Below are positions 1 to 5,104 of a stretch of DNA of 5,104 bases, in pieces. Each line of letters opens with the position of its first letter. Position 1 is the stretch's first letter. The stretch is from an uncultured Bacteroidales bacterium (GTDB taxonomy: Bacteria > Bacteroidota > Bacteroidia > Bacteroidales > Paludibacteraceae), in assembly GCA_945787425.1 (NCBI GenBank), contig CALZHO010000082.1, positions 1 through 5,104 of the forward strand, read 5' to 3'. A program made the position numbers and the translations under genes. The notes beneath the pieces are model-generated. The model was given only the letters and a program-made list of their open reading frames with translations. It was not told the DNA's origin and searched no databases.

Positions 1-1105
1 CACCGCAAACCAATGCCATGAAGATACCACTGGCTGCTGGGGTGTATTTGCCCAAGCCTTCGGCTGCGAGGTTGAAGATTGCGCCCCACATCACACTGGT
101 CATCAATCCGCAGAGGAACATCAGAATCATGCTCACTGGCAACTCGATACCTTTGAAGGCTACCACCCATGTCTCTGGGAAGAACATCACGCAAAGCAAC
201 ATCACAATTGCCAATGAAGATACCGCTACCAACATAGCCTTGCTGCTCACCTTACCACCGATAGCACCGCCCAACAGACGACCACACATCATCATCAGCC
301 AATATAAGCCCACTACAGTACCCGCAATAGCAGGACCTACAGCAGGATTATTAGACATATATAGGTTGGCTGTGTTAGGAATACCTACCTCAACACCCAC
401 GTAGAAGAAGATTGCGATAGCACCCAATACAAAGTGACGGAAGCTGAGCGGACTATATTTATCCTTATTGGCTTTCGCCGCTGCGCGTTGTTCTGGAGTC
501 TCGATATGTGGTTCTGGAATCTTGGTCAAGGAGATAATCACAAATGCCAACAAGAAGATGAGCATTGCTGCCAACATAGCAGGAGCCGCATCGCCTACTT
601 GTGCCGTAGCAGCGCTACCACCTATCAGATAACCCAAGATGATGGGGGCCAAAGTGCCACCAATAGAATTGCACGAGCCACCGAATTGAATCAATTGATT
701 ACCGCGTTTGCCACCGCCACCAAGGGTGTTGAGCATTGGGTTGACTACGATATTGAGCAAGCACATGGAGAAACCTGCAATGAATGCGCCCAATACGTAC
801 ACGCCGAAACTCTCGGCATATCCGCTCAACCATTGTACACCTACACCTATAAAGCCCACAGACACCGCCAATAGAGAGGTGAATTTATAACCTTTACGTT
901 TCAAAATGATACCTGCTGGCACACCCATCACTGCATACGCAATGAAGTTAGCCAATGTACCTAACTGCGCCATCGCGTTGCTGGCACCAAACTGCGTCTT
1001 CACAATTACGCCCATCGAACCCGCAAAATTGGTCACGAAGGCAATCATAAAGAACAAGAGAAACATTACCACGATGGGCAAGATGTTCGATTTGTTGTTT
1101 GTCAT
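1..1105 (-). CDS. Sugar-type MFS permease of the FHS/FucP family, C-terminus cut by the window edge
   Basis: An open frame runs from ATG at 1105 to the edge without a stop (368 codons; family members are usually about 400-450 aa). The product is an inner-membrane permease with many hydrophobic segments. Family signs are LNIVVNPMLNTLGG (117-130), QFGGSCNSIGG (140-150), YVGVEVGIPN (235-244) and a final LGKYTPAASGIFM, which match the fucose/galactose/glucose:H+ symporter group, especially a Bacteroidetes branch I know only as 'MFS transporter'. A hydrophilic loop around 195-220 separates the two six-helix halves. The substrate is not readable. The start is fixed by an in-frame stop five codons upstream. 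It begins 19 bp after the peptidase stop with no promoter between, so the two are probably co-transcribed. Oddly, the first acidic residue is Glu98, so helix 1 lacks the Asp used for proton coupling in E. coli FucP. Family assignment is firm; substrate and coupling ion are open. Confidence 0.9.
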   Translation of the reverse strand, partial: MTNNKSNILPIVVMFLLFFMIAFVTNFAGSMGVIVKTQFGASNAMAQLGTLANFIAYAVMGVPAGIILKRKGYKFTSLLAVSVGFIGVGVQWLSGYAESFGVYVLGAFIAGFSMCLLNIVVNPMLNTLGGGGKRGNQLIQFGGSCNSIGGTLAPIILGYLIGGSAATAQVGDAAPAMLAAMLIFLLAFVIISLTKIPEPHIETPEQRAAAKANKDKYSPLSFRHFVLGAIAIFFYVGVEVGIPNTANLYMSNNPAVGPAIAGTVVGLYWLMMMCGRLLGGAIGGKVSSKAMLVAVSSLAIVMLLCVMFFPETWVVAFKGIELPVSMILMFLCGLMTSVMWGAIFNLAAEGLGKYTPAASGIFMALVCG

Positions 1106-1124
1106 AATAAATAGATTTTATTGT

Positions 1125-3248
1125 TTATAAATTGTTTTGCAGAAATAGCATAATACGATGGTGCAGGTGCTCATTGTTATGCGGTTTGCGAATGGAGTGA
1201 TTGTCATCCACATACAATTGCATCTCAAACTGCTTGCCCGCTTTCACCAGTGCATCGGTATATAATAACGTGTTTTGCGCATGCACGTTGTCATCTGCCA
1301 GACCGTGTACAATGAGTAGTTTGCCAGTGAGGTTGCCTGCCATCTGCATGAGGTCTGTTCCTTCGTAACCAAACTCATTCACTTGAGGACGACGCATGAA
1401 ACGCTCGGTATATGCGGAGTCATACAATCGCCAGTTGGTCACAGGAGCAATAGCAATACCGCATTTGAATACATCCCTGCCTCTCGCCTCTCGCTTTTCG
1501 CCTTGCTTGCTCAGGCACATCAGCGTCTGGTAGCCACCGTAACTCCAGCCGCAGATAGCGATACGATCGCCGTCCACATAAGGCAATGATTGCAGGTATT
1601 GAGCCGCACTTATCTGATCTTCTGCCTCCTTCACACCCAACTGCATATAGGTGGCATTGCGCCATGCTCTGCCACGCGCACCTGTACCGCGACCATCCAC
1701 ATTCACAACCAGATAACCCGCATCCGCCAACGCATAACCAAAGCGTTTGCGCCAGTTGTTGAGCACACGCTGGCTGGTAGGACCACTATATTGCAGCATC
1801 ACGACAGGATACTTTTTGGTAGCATCGAAATCTTTAGGCAATATACGCCATGCATTCAGCACATCACCGCGCTCAGTGGTGATGGTGAAGAACTCTTTTT
1901 CATTCACGCCCAATGCTTGCCATGCTTGTAGCACAGAGTCGTTACTAAGTACCGTGCCTTTCACTTCTACCCTCTCCCCTTTAACCTCACACAACGTATA
2001 GGTATGTGGCTTTTCTATGCTATGATAACAATGGATATATCGTGTAAAATCCTTTGCAAAGTACAAGTCATGCGTTCCATCGCCTTTTGTGAGCTGTGTG
2101 GTAGTGTTTTTCTTGACATTCACAGCATACGCCTGACGTGTCATAGGAGTATTGGCCGCTTGATAATAAAGCACTTGCGCTTTCTCATCATAGCCATAAA
2201 CCTTGGTTATATCGCGTTCTTCTGGAGTAAGAATACGTTGCTCTATGCCCTGCGAAGAATACATATACGCTTGCGTATATCCTCCCTTCTCACTCACTAC
2301 CACCACACGACCATCGCTCAACCATTGCCACTGGTCAAAGAGTTCGTAGTTCACGAAGTACTTATTGCTCTCTTCCTTGTATAGAGGATGGCAGACCGTG
2401 GATTTAGGATTGCCTTTCAGCACATCCATGCGGTTCTGGTCACGATTGAGATGTAGTAGCACCAGATCGCTGGTAGGTTGCTCATCCTTCTTGGTAGGTT
2501 TGCTGAGCGGTGTCCATGTGATGCGAGGCAGATAGCCGTCCATATGCTCTGGCAACTGCATTTGGCGAATCGTCTTGTAGTGTATATCATATACGCAAAC
2601 GCTCGCCTTCGCATTGGCTGCACCTGCCTTCGGATAGCGCAGACTGTGCAACTCGGGGTATAATAACACGCCTTTCGCCTCTTCACCTTTCGCCTCTTCG
2701 TCTAAAAATGTCTGCCAACTAAACGTAGGCACTTCGGTCTCGTCCAACCGTACAAAAGCCAATTGCTTATTATCTGGCGAGAAGGCAAATAAACAAGTTA
2801 TACCAAATTCTTCTTCATACAGCCAATCGGAGATACCATTGAAGATTTCTGTATTTTCATCCGTAGTCACCGCCACTTCGGTCTTAAAATCCACCTTATA
2901 AATATATAGGTTATTATCCGCCTTGGCATATACCACATATTTCCCATTGGACGACATCACCGCGTCACGTACTGGCGCATCAGTCAGCCAAATAGTGTCG
3001 CGCTTTTGGGTATCATACAAGTAGTAATCCGCAAAGAACGAATGGCGAAAAAGCTTCACTTCGTTGGTATATTCCAAACGAAACCTTTCACTTTTCACCT
3101 TTTCGTTTTCACCTTCCAACACGCTATCCATCTCTGCCTGAGACATCGTCTTGGCATTATACCCTTGCATAATATCCATCATTCGGTCTGCGTATCCAAA
3201 TACGCTGACCGATAGCATAACTATTGAGAATAAAAAACGATATTTCAT
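1125..3248 (-). CDS. dpp4: Dipeptidyl peptidase IV (serine peptidase family S9B), periplasmic
   Basis: It removes Xaa-Pro (and less well Xaa-Ala) dipeptides from peptide N-termini, in this group usually in the periplasm as part of peptide breakdown. From ATG at 3248 the protein has 707 aa, the normal family length. A signal peptide covers residues 1-20 (cleavage likely after FGYA). A beta-propeller follows to about 440, then an alpha/beta-hydrolase domain. Catalytic residues are Ser569 in GWSYGGY, Asp652 in ADDNVH and His684 in DDNHS. The substrate N-terminus is gripped by Glu146-Glu147 in DWLYEEEF, with Arg68 matching human Arg125. The oxyanion Tyr487 and the proline-pocket Tyr609/Tyr613 in YDSAYTER are present, so true DPP IV specificity is likely. 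A GTG lies directly before this ATG (3249-3251), but the ATG is the more usual start. Four purine-rich tracts in the gene encode charged E/K/R/G patches that may be insertions. The permease gene follows after 19 bp. Confidence 0.96.
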   Translation of the reverse strand: MKYRFLFSIVMLSVSVFGYADRMMDIMQGYNAKTMSQAEMDSVLEGENEKVKSERFRLEYTNEVKLFRHSFFADYYLYDTQKRDTIWLTDAPVRDAVMSSNGKYVVYAKADNNLYIYKVDFKTEVAVTTDENTEIFNGISDWLYEEEFGITCLFAFSPDNKQLAFVRLDETEVPTFSWQTFLDEEAKGEEAKGVLLYPELHSLRYPKAGAANAKASVCVYDIHYKTIRQMQLPEHMDGYLPRITWTPLSKPTKKDEQPTSDLVLLHLNRDQNRMDVLKGNPKSTVCHPLYKEESNKYFVNYELFDQWQWLSDGRVVVVSEKGGYTQAYMYSSQGIEQRILTPEERDITKVYGYDEKAQVLYYQAANTPMTRQAYAVNVKKNTTTQLTKGDGTHDLYFAKDFTRYIHCYHSIEKPHTYTLCEVKGERVEVKGTVLSNDSVLQAWQALGVNEKEFFTITTERGDVLNAWRILPKDFDATKKYPVVMLQYSGPTSQRVLNNWRKRFGYALADAGYLVVNVDGRGTGARGRAWRNATYMQLGVKEAEDQISAAQYLQSLPYVDGDRIAICGWSYGGYQTLMCLSKQGEKREARGRDVFKCGIAIAPVTNWRLYDSAYTERFMRRPQVNEFGYEGTDLMQMAGNLTGKLLIVHGLADDNVHAQNTLLYTDALVKAGKQFEMQLYVDDNHSIRKPHNNEHLHHRIMLFLQNNL
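1477..1507 (-). repeat. Purine-rich GARARGY tract 4 inside the peptidase gene
   Basis: On the coding strand this reads as the 7-mers GAAAAGC, GAGAGGC, GAGAGGC with purine-rich flanks, encoding a charged patch at residues about 581-590 just after the GWSYGGY active-site helix. Compared with human DPP4 as I remember it, the stretch between GGY and VFKCG is about 8 residues longer here, which fits a small in-frame insertion. Confidence 0.5.
1956..1989 (-). repeat. Purine-rich GARARGY-like tract 3 inside the peptidase gene
   Basis: The coding strand is nearly all purine plus T and includes GAGAGGG and GAAGTGAAAGGC, encoding EVKGERVEVKG at residues about 421-431, at the end of the propeller. It is the most degenerate of the four tracts, and the length gain over human DPP4 is small (about 3 residues, from memory), so it may be a replacement or simply a charged loop. 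Confidence 0.35.
2670..2702 (-). repeat. Purine-rich tract 2 in the peptidase gene: a 15-bp unit in two near-perfect copies
   Basis: On the coding strand the unit GAAGAGGCGAAAGGT is followed directly by GAAGAGGCGAAAGGC. Each unit is an 8-mer plus a 7-mer of the GARARGY type. The product is EEAKG repeated twice at residues about 183-193, before a YPKAG motif. Human DPP4, as I recall it, is about 11 residues shorter in this loop, close to the length of the repeat. Confidence 0.6.
3083..3117 (-). repeat. Purine-rich GARARGY tract 1 near the start of the peptidase gene
   Basis: The coding strand contains GAAGGT, GAAAAC, GAAAAGGT, GAAAAGT and GAAAGGT in a row, a degenerate run of 6-8-mers. It encodes the charged patch EGENEKVKSERF at residues about 45-56, shortly before the Arg68 substrate-binding region. 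It resembles tracts 2-4 in base composition and unit type. Confidence 0.5.
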
Positions 3249-3271
3249 CACATCATATCATAAAAAACGTG

Positions 3272-3302
3272 CAAAGTTAATACTTTTTTCTCACATATGC
3301 AA
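3272..3302 (-). promoter_or_regulatory. Predicted Bacteroidetes-type promoter of the dipeptidyl peptidase gene
   Basis: On the minus strand TAACTTTG (3279-3272) matches the Bacteroidetes -7 box TAnnTTTG. A TTG (3302-3300) lies 20 bp upstream, within the known 19-21 bp spacing. Transcription would start near 3265, giving a leader of about 17 nt before the ATG at 3248. The -33 element falls in the last codons of the secreted-protein gene (the leucine codon TTG three before its stop). No hairpin with a T-run is visible between the two genes, so read-through from upstream is also possible. Confidence 0.65.
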
Positions 3303-4598
3303 GAGTCGCAATGATTTTTTGCCATTCTTCACATGTAATTCGTATATTCCCCATGGATAAACACGCTCCTTCTCATCGCTATATATCACGTCTTCTACCC
3401 CATCCCATTTGCCCAATGGCCAAGAGGTGAAACGTCTCTCTTTTATAGGAAAAAACAACACACCATTATTGCGCATGCGATCAGGTTCTACACGCATGGC
3501 AAACGCCACCACCCCATCCGAATCATTGGTTATACCCACATACAGCATTCTATAATGAACACCATCTCTATAGTATATCCCCAACGAGCCATCTTCCAAC
3601 ATCCTATACAACCAAACCGATTCTGTATCAGCCAGTTCATTCCCATGATAACTAATACGTTCATCTGACTTCACAGACTCCAGCACCAACGTGCTATCAG
3701 TCAGTACATCAACATAATACACCATCTCATCGCGCACTTCGTCCAACCATTCGTATCCACCTGCCGTATCCTCTCGCAACGACACTTCTCTCGTCTTCAC
3801 GCACCCGTCTTGCACGCCCCCCACCAAACATCGTTGCCAAAAACCACTACCTAATGCATAATAACCTGATACGACATCCCTTATCGCACACATTCCTTCT
3901 CCATCGCTATATACCGCCCACAACGTGCAATCACTCTTCGGATAGTAGCGTTCGCCTGCCATGAACACATGCGGACAAACGCCCGAATCCATCAGTTCTT
4001 TCTCACTCCACCCCACAAAACGCCATGCCAACGTATCACAGCCATGCGGCAACACCACACCACTACCAATACTATCTTCTATCAACGTACAATTTTCCTT
4101 CAATCCAGACTCCATATGCACCGTATGGCGCACAGGATCGGGATAATGATAGTACAGCGTATAACTGCCTATATACAGACTATTTTTGCTCGCCTCAATA
4201 ACAATCTCTATCACATCACTATTCTGCACGTTTTCCCCAATCCATCGGGATACATTCACCCACTGCGTGGTAAAACTGCCATACCACGCCACGTGAGCAA
4301 AGTCCGCATCTGGTATCTCCCACACCATTCGTTCGCCAATTTGTACTGTCAGGCTGCCCGCACCTGCGGATTTATTCGAGTGCATCTGCAAGACCAAGGA
4401 ATCCACAACACACCCACCCCAACCTTGCAACTGCAAGCACACAGCATTTCCACCCGTTATACGATCTTTCTGCCCCGTATCAGTACGCGAATACACCACC
4501 ACACTCCCCTCTGGCACATCGCCACTAACGTTCACGCTATTCGAAGAAGCTACCGTGTAGGTAGCACTTAATATCGAAATGAGTATTCCAAGTATCAT
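3291..4598 (-). CDS. Secreted protein of unknown function with a Listeria/Bacteroides-type repeat domain
   Basis: From ATG at 4598 it has 435 aa. The N-terminus (MILGILISILSATYTVASS) looks like a short export signal but has no positive charge; a TTG three codons earlier would add a Lys. Residues about 20-152 form a predicted beta-rich domain with MHSNKSAGAGSLTV (72-85) and SLYIGSYTLYY (140-150), a pattern I associate with Bacteroidales surface or secreted hypotheticals. Residues about 158-230 resemble the Listeria_Bact (InlB-type) repeat: LPHGCDT, FVGWS (194-198), then AGERYY and CTLWAVY. The rest (234-435) matches nothing I recognise. There are nine cysteines, all before residue 270. No lipobox, transmembrane helix or clear C-terminal sorting domain is seen. 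The frame is open to a GTG at 4706, but that extension covers the predicted promoter and is lysine/phenylalanine-rich, so I reject it. Function is unknown; adhesion or glycan binding is a guess. Confidence 0.8.
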   Translation of the reverse strand: MILGILISILSATYTVASSNSVNVSGDVPEGSVVVYSRTDTGQKDRITGGNAVCLQLQGWGGCVVDSLVLQMHSNKSAGAGSLTVQIGERMVWEIPDADFAHVAWYGSFTTQWVNVSRWIGENVQNSDVIEIVIEASKNSLYIGSYTLYYHYPDPVRHTVHMESGLKENCTLIEDSIGSGVVLPHGCDTLAWRFVGWSEKELMDSGVCPHVFMAGERYYPKSDCTLWAVYSDGEGMCAIRDVVSGYYALGSGFWQRCLVGGVQDGCVKTREVSLREDTAGGYEWLDEVRDEMVYYVDVLTDSTLVLESVKSDERISYHGNELADTESVWLYRMLEDGSLGIYYRDGVHYRMLYVGITNDSDGVVAFAMRVEPDRMRNNGVLFFPIKERRFTSWPLGKWDGVEDVIYSDEKERVYPWGIYELHVKNGKKSLRLLHM

Positions 4599-4615
4599 TT
4601 TTAACAAATTTTCTG

Positions 4616-4646
4616 CAAAGGTACAAAAAAAGTTGTATATGTCAAA
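4616..4646 (-). promoter_or_regulatory. Predicted promoter of the secreted-protein gene
   Basis: On the minus strand TTTG (4646-4643), a 19-bp spacer and TACCTTTG (4623-4616) match the Bacteroidetes consensus TTTG-N19-21-TAnnTTTG exactly. Transcription should begin near 4609, only about 11 nt before the ATG at 4598. This supports that start over upstream in-frame candidates, which would lie outside the transcript. Confidence 0.8.
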
Positions 4647-4657
4647 AAAAAGTTGTA
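4625..4657. repeat. 13-bp direct repeat shared by two divergent promoters
   Basis: AAAAAAAGTTGTA occurs at 4625-4637 and again at 4645-4657, a period of 20 bp. On the plus strand the first copy supplies the -33 TTG and the second begins the -7 box. On the minus strand the second copy's T-run supplies the -33 TTTG and the first copy lies in the spacer. Confidence 0.8.
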
Positions 4658-4663
4658 ATTTTG
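4633..4663 (+). promoter_or_regulatory. Predicted promoter of nqrA
   Basis: TTG (4633-4635), a 20-bp spacer and TAATTTTG (4656-4663) match the Bacteroidetes consensus on the plus strand. Transcription would start near 4670, leaving an nqrA leader of roughly 160 nt. It overlaps the minus-strand promoter almost completely, so simultaneous RNA polymerase binding at both is unlikely. Confidence 0.7.
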
Positions 4664-4677
4664 CGCGCTTTTTATGG

Positions 4678-4689
4678 ATTCTTAAGAAT
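4678..4689. promoter_or_regulatory. Perfect 12-bp palindrome, possible operator
   Basis: ATTCTTAAGAAT is its own reverse complement and sits about 8 bp after the predicted nqrA transcription start, a place where a bound repressor would block elongation. Its arms have no loop and no T-run follows, so it is not a terminator. AT-rich palindromes of this size can arise by chance; no regulator gene is in the window. Confidence 0.35.
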
Positions 4690-4716
4690 TGACACTTTTT
4701 CTTCACTTACCTTTTT

Positions 4717-4760
4717 AGCGGAGGATGAGCCGAAGATACCCCGAAGATAAGCCAACGATA
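4717..4760. repeat. Four tandem 11-bp repeats in the nqrA leader
   Basis: Four consecutive 11-mers are AGCGGAGGATG, AGCCGAAGATA, CCCCGAAGATA and AGCCAACGATA, with consensus AGCCGAAGATA. The common core is GAWGAT-like. The array lies between the nqrA promoter and its start codon, about 70 bp before the ATG, and does not look coding. The 11-bp period is close to one DNA turn. Function is unknown: a phased protein-binding array, an RNA element or a minisatellite are all possible. Confidence 0.75.
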
Positions 4761-4828
4761 GAAAACCCCAAAAACGACAAAAATCTTAAAAAAAAACATA
4801 AAACAAAACAATAAAAACTAGTAACATC
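4761..4828 (+). other. A-rich leader directly before nqrA
   Basis: This stretch is mostly A with scattered C and almost no G, and contains a run of nine or more A. It shows no hairpin and no Shine-Dalgarno sequence. In Bacteroidetes, weakly structured A-rich leaders replace Shine-Dalgarno pairing, so this probably favours strong initiation at the nqrA ATG. Confidence 0.55.
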
Positions 4829-5104
4829 ATGCAAAAAATCCAACTGAAACGTGGTTTGGACATCCCATTTGATGGAGCAGCAGCCCTCACACTTGGTAGT
4901 GTGAACCGTCCTGCGGTCTTCCACATCGTCCCAGACCATTTCGCTGGCGTGACCCCCAAACTCTTGGTCCGCGAAGGCGACAGCGTGAAAGCAGGTTCAC
5001 CCCTCTTCCACGACAAGGCATTTGCTGAGATGCTCTTCACATCGCCTGTTAGCGGTAAGGTGGTAGCCATTGTACGTGGCGAACGCCGCAAGGTGATGTC
5101 CATC
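4829..5104 (+). CDS. nqrA: Na+-translocating NADH:quinone reductase subunit A, N-terminal 92 residues only
   Basis: NqrA is the peripheral cytoplasmic subunit of the Na+-pumping NADH:quinone oxidoreductase (NQR) of the inner membrane, which feeds electrons to quinone and makes a sodium gradient. The visible 92 residues (of about 450 in the family) carry the NqrA/RnfC-like N-terminal pattern: KRGLDIPFDGAA (7-18), VPDHFAGVTP (34-43), the biotinyl/lipoyl-like LLVREGDSVKAGSPLF (45-60) and SPVSGKVVAIVRGERRKV (72-89). The RGERRKV ending and KRGLDI opening favour NqrA over RnfC. ATG at 4829 is the natural start, with an in-frame TAA at 4799-4801 and no alternative start between. The remaining nqrBCDEF genes would be expected to the right. 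A 7-bp perfect stem with a TGGT loop lies at codons 20-26 but has no T-run after it. Confidence 0.9.
   Translation, partial: MQKIQLKRGLDIPFDGAAALTLGSVNRPAVFHIVPDHFAGVTPKLLVREGDSVKAGSPLFHDKAFAEMLFTSPVSGKVVAIVRGERRKVMSI

Noticed and set aside
18..890. Plus-strand open frames of 60-146 codons
   Set aside because: They lie opposite the permease gene, whose homology is clear; the products are low-complexity and match nothing.
3249..3251. GTG one codon before the peptidase ATG as start
   Set aside because: The adjacent ATG is the stronger start and gives a normal signal peptide; the difference is one residue.
3969..4571. Plus-strand 200-codon open frame
   Set aside because: It is antisense to the secreted-protein gene; its His/Thr/Ile-rich product reflects the complement of G/T-rich coding.
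4599..4706. 36-residue N-terminal extension of the secreted-protein frame from a GTG at 4706
   Set aside because: It spans the best promoter match and the divergent promoter region, is K/F-rich and would bury the signal peptide inside the protein.
4689..4715. TTGACA followed by TACCTTTT as a second nqrA promoter
   Set aside because: The spacer is too short (about 16 bp from TTG) and the -7 box lacks its final G; the TTGACA match is to the E. coli consensus, which Bacteroidetes do not use.
4887..4904. Perfect 7-bp stem with TGGT loop as a terminator or attenuator
   Set aside because: It lies in nqrA codons 20-26 and no T-run follows; the residues fit the gene, so I treat it as chance.
4786..5103. 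Minus-strand open frame opposite nqrA
   Set aside because: The plus-strand NqrA motifs are unambiguous, and the frame crosses the A-rich leader, giving a poly-F/L tail.

Overview
The window looks like chromosomal DNA of a Bacteroidota bacterium, most likely order Bacteroidales. Three things point there: promoters of the Bacteroidetes type (TTG or TTTG, a 19-20 bp spacer, then TAnnTTTG), starts with no Shine-Dalgarno sequence but A-rich leaders, and protein types typical of the group (a periplasmic dipeptidyl peptidase IV, a secreted protein with a Listeria/Bacteroides-type repeat, and an NQR subunit A). The genus cannot be decided from this sequence.

Layout. Three genes lie on the minus strand and are read from about 4600 towards 1: a secreted protein of unknown function (4598-3291), a dipeptidyl peptidase IV (3248-1125) and a sugar-type MFS permease (1105 to beyond base 1). 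On the plus strand, nqrA starts at 4829 and runs off the right edge. Both edge genes are partial. The peptidase and permease are 19 bp apart with no visible promoter between them, so they probably share a transcript. The peptidase also has a likely promoter of its own, whose -33 part lies in the last codons of the secreted-protein gene.

The 230 bp between the two divergent genes (4599-4828) is the main regulatory region. It holds two overlapping, opposite promoters built on a 13-bp direct repeat, a perfect 12-bp palindrome just after the predicted nqrA transcription start, a four-unit degenerate 11-bp tandem repeat, and a very A-rich stretch leading into nqrA.

How the genes fit together: the peptidase would remove Xaa-Pro dipeptides from peptides in the periplasm and the permease would import a small solute, whose identity is not shown. 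NqrA belongs to the respiratory complex that pumps Na+ while oxidising NADH. No functional link between the two sides is proven. I see no RNA gene, insertion sequence, CRISPR array, phage gene or defence system. The most unusual signals are four purine-rich GARARGY-type tracts inside the peptidase gene, which look like small in-frame insertions, and the 11-bp tandem repeat before nqrA.
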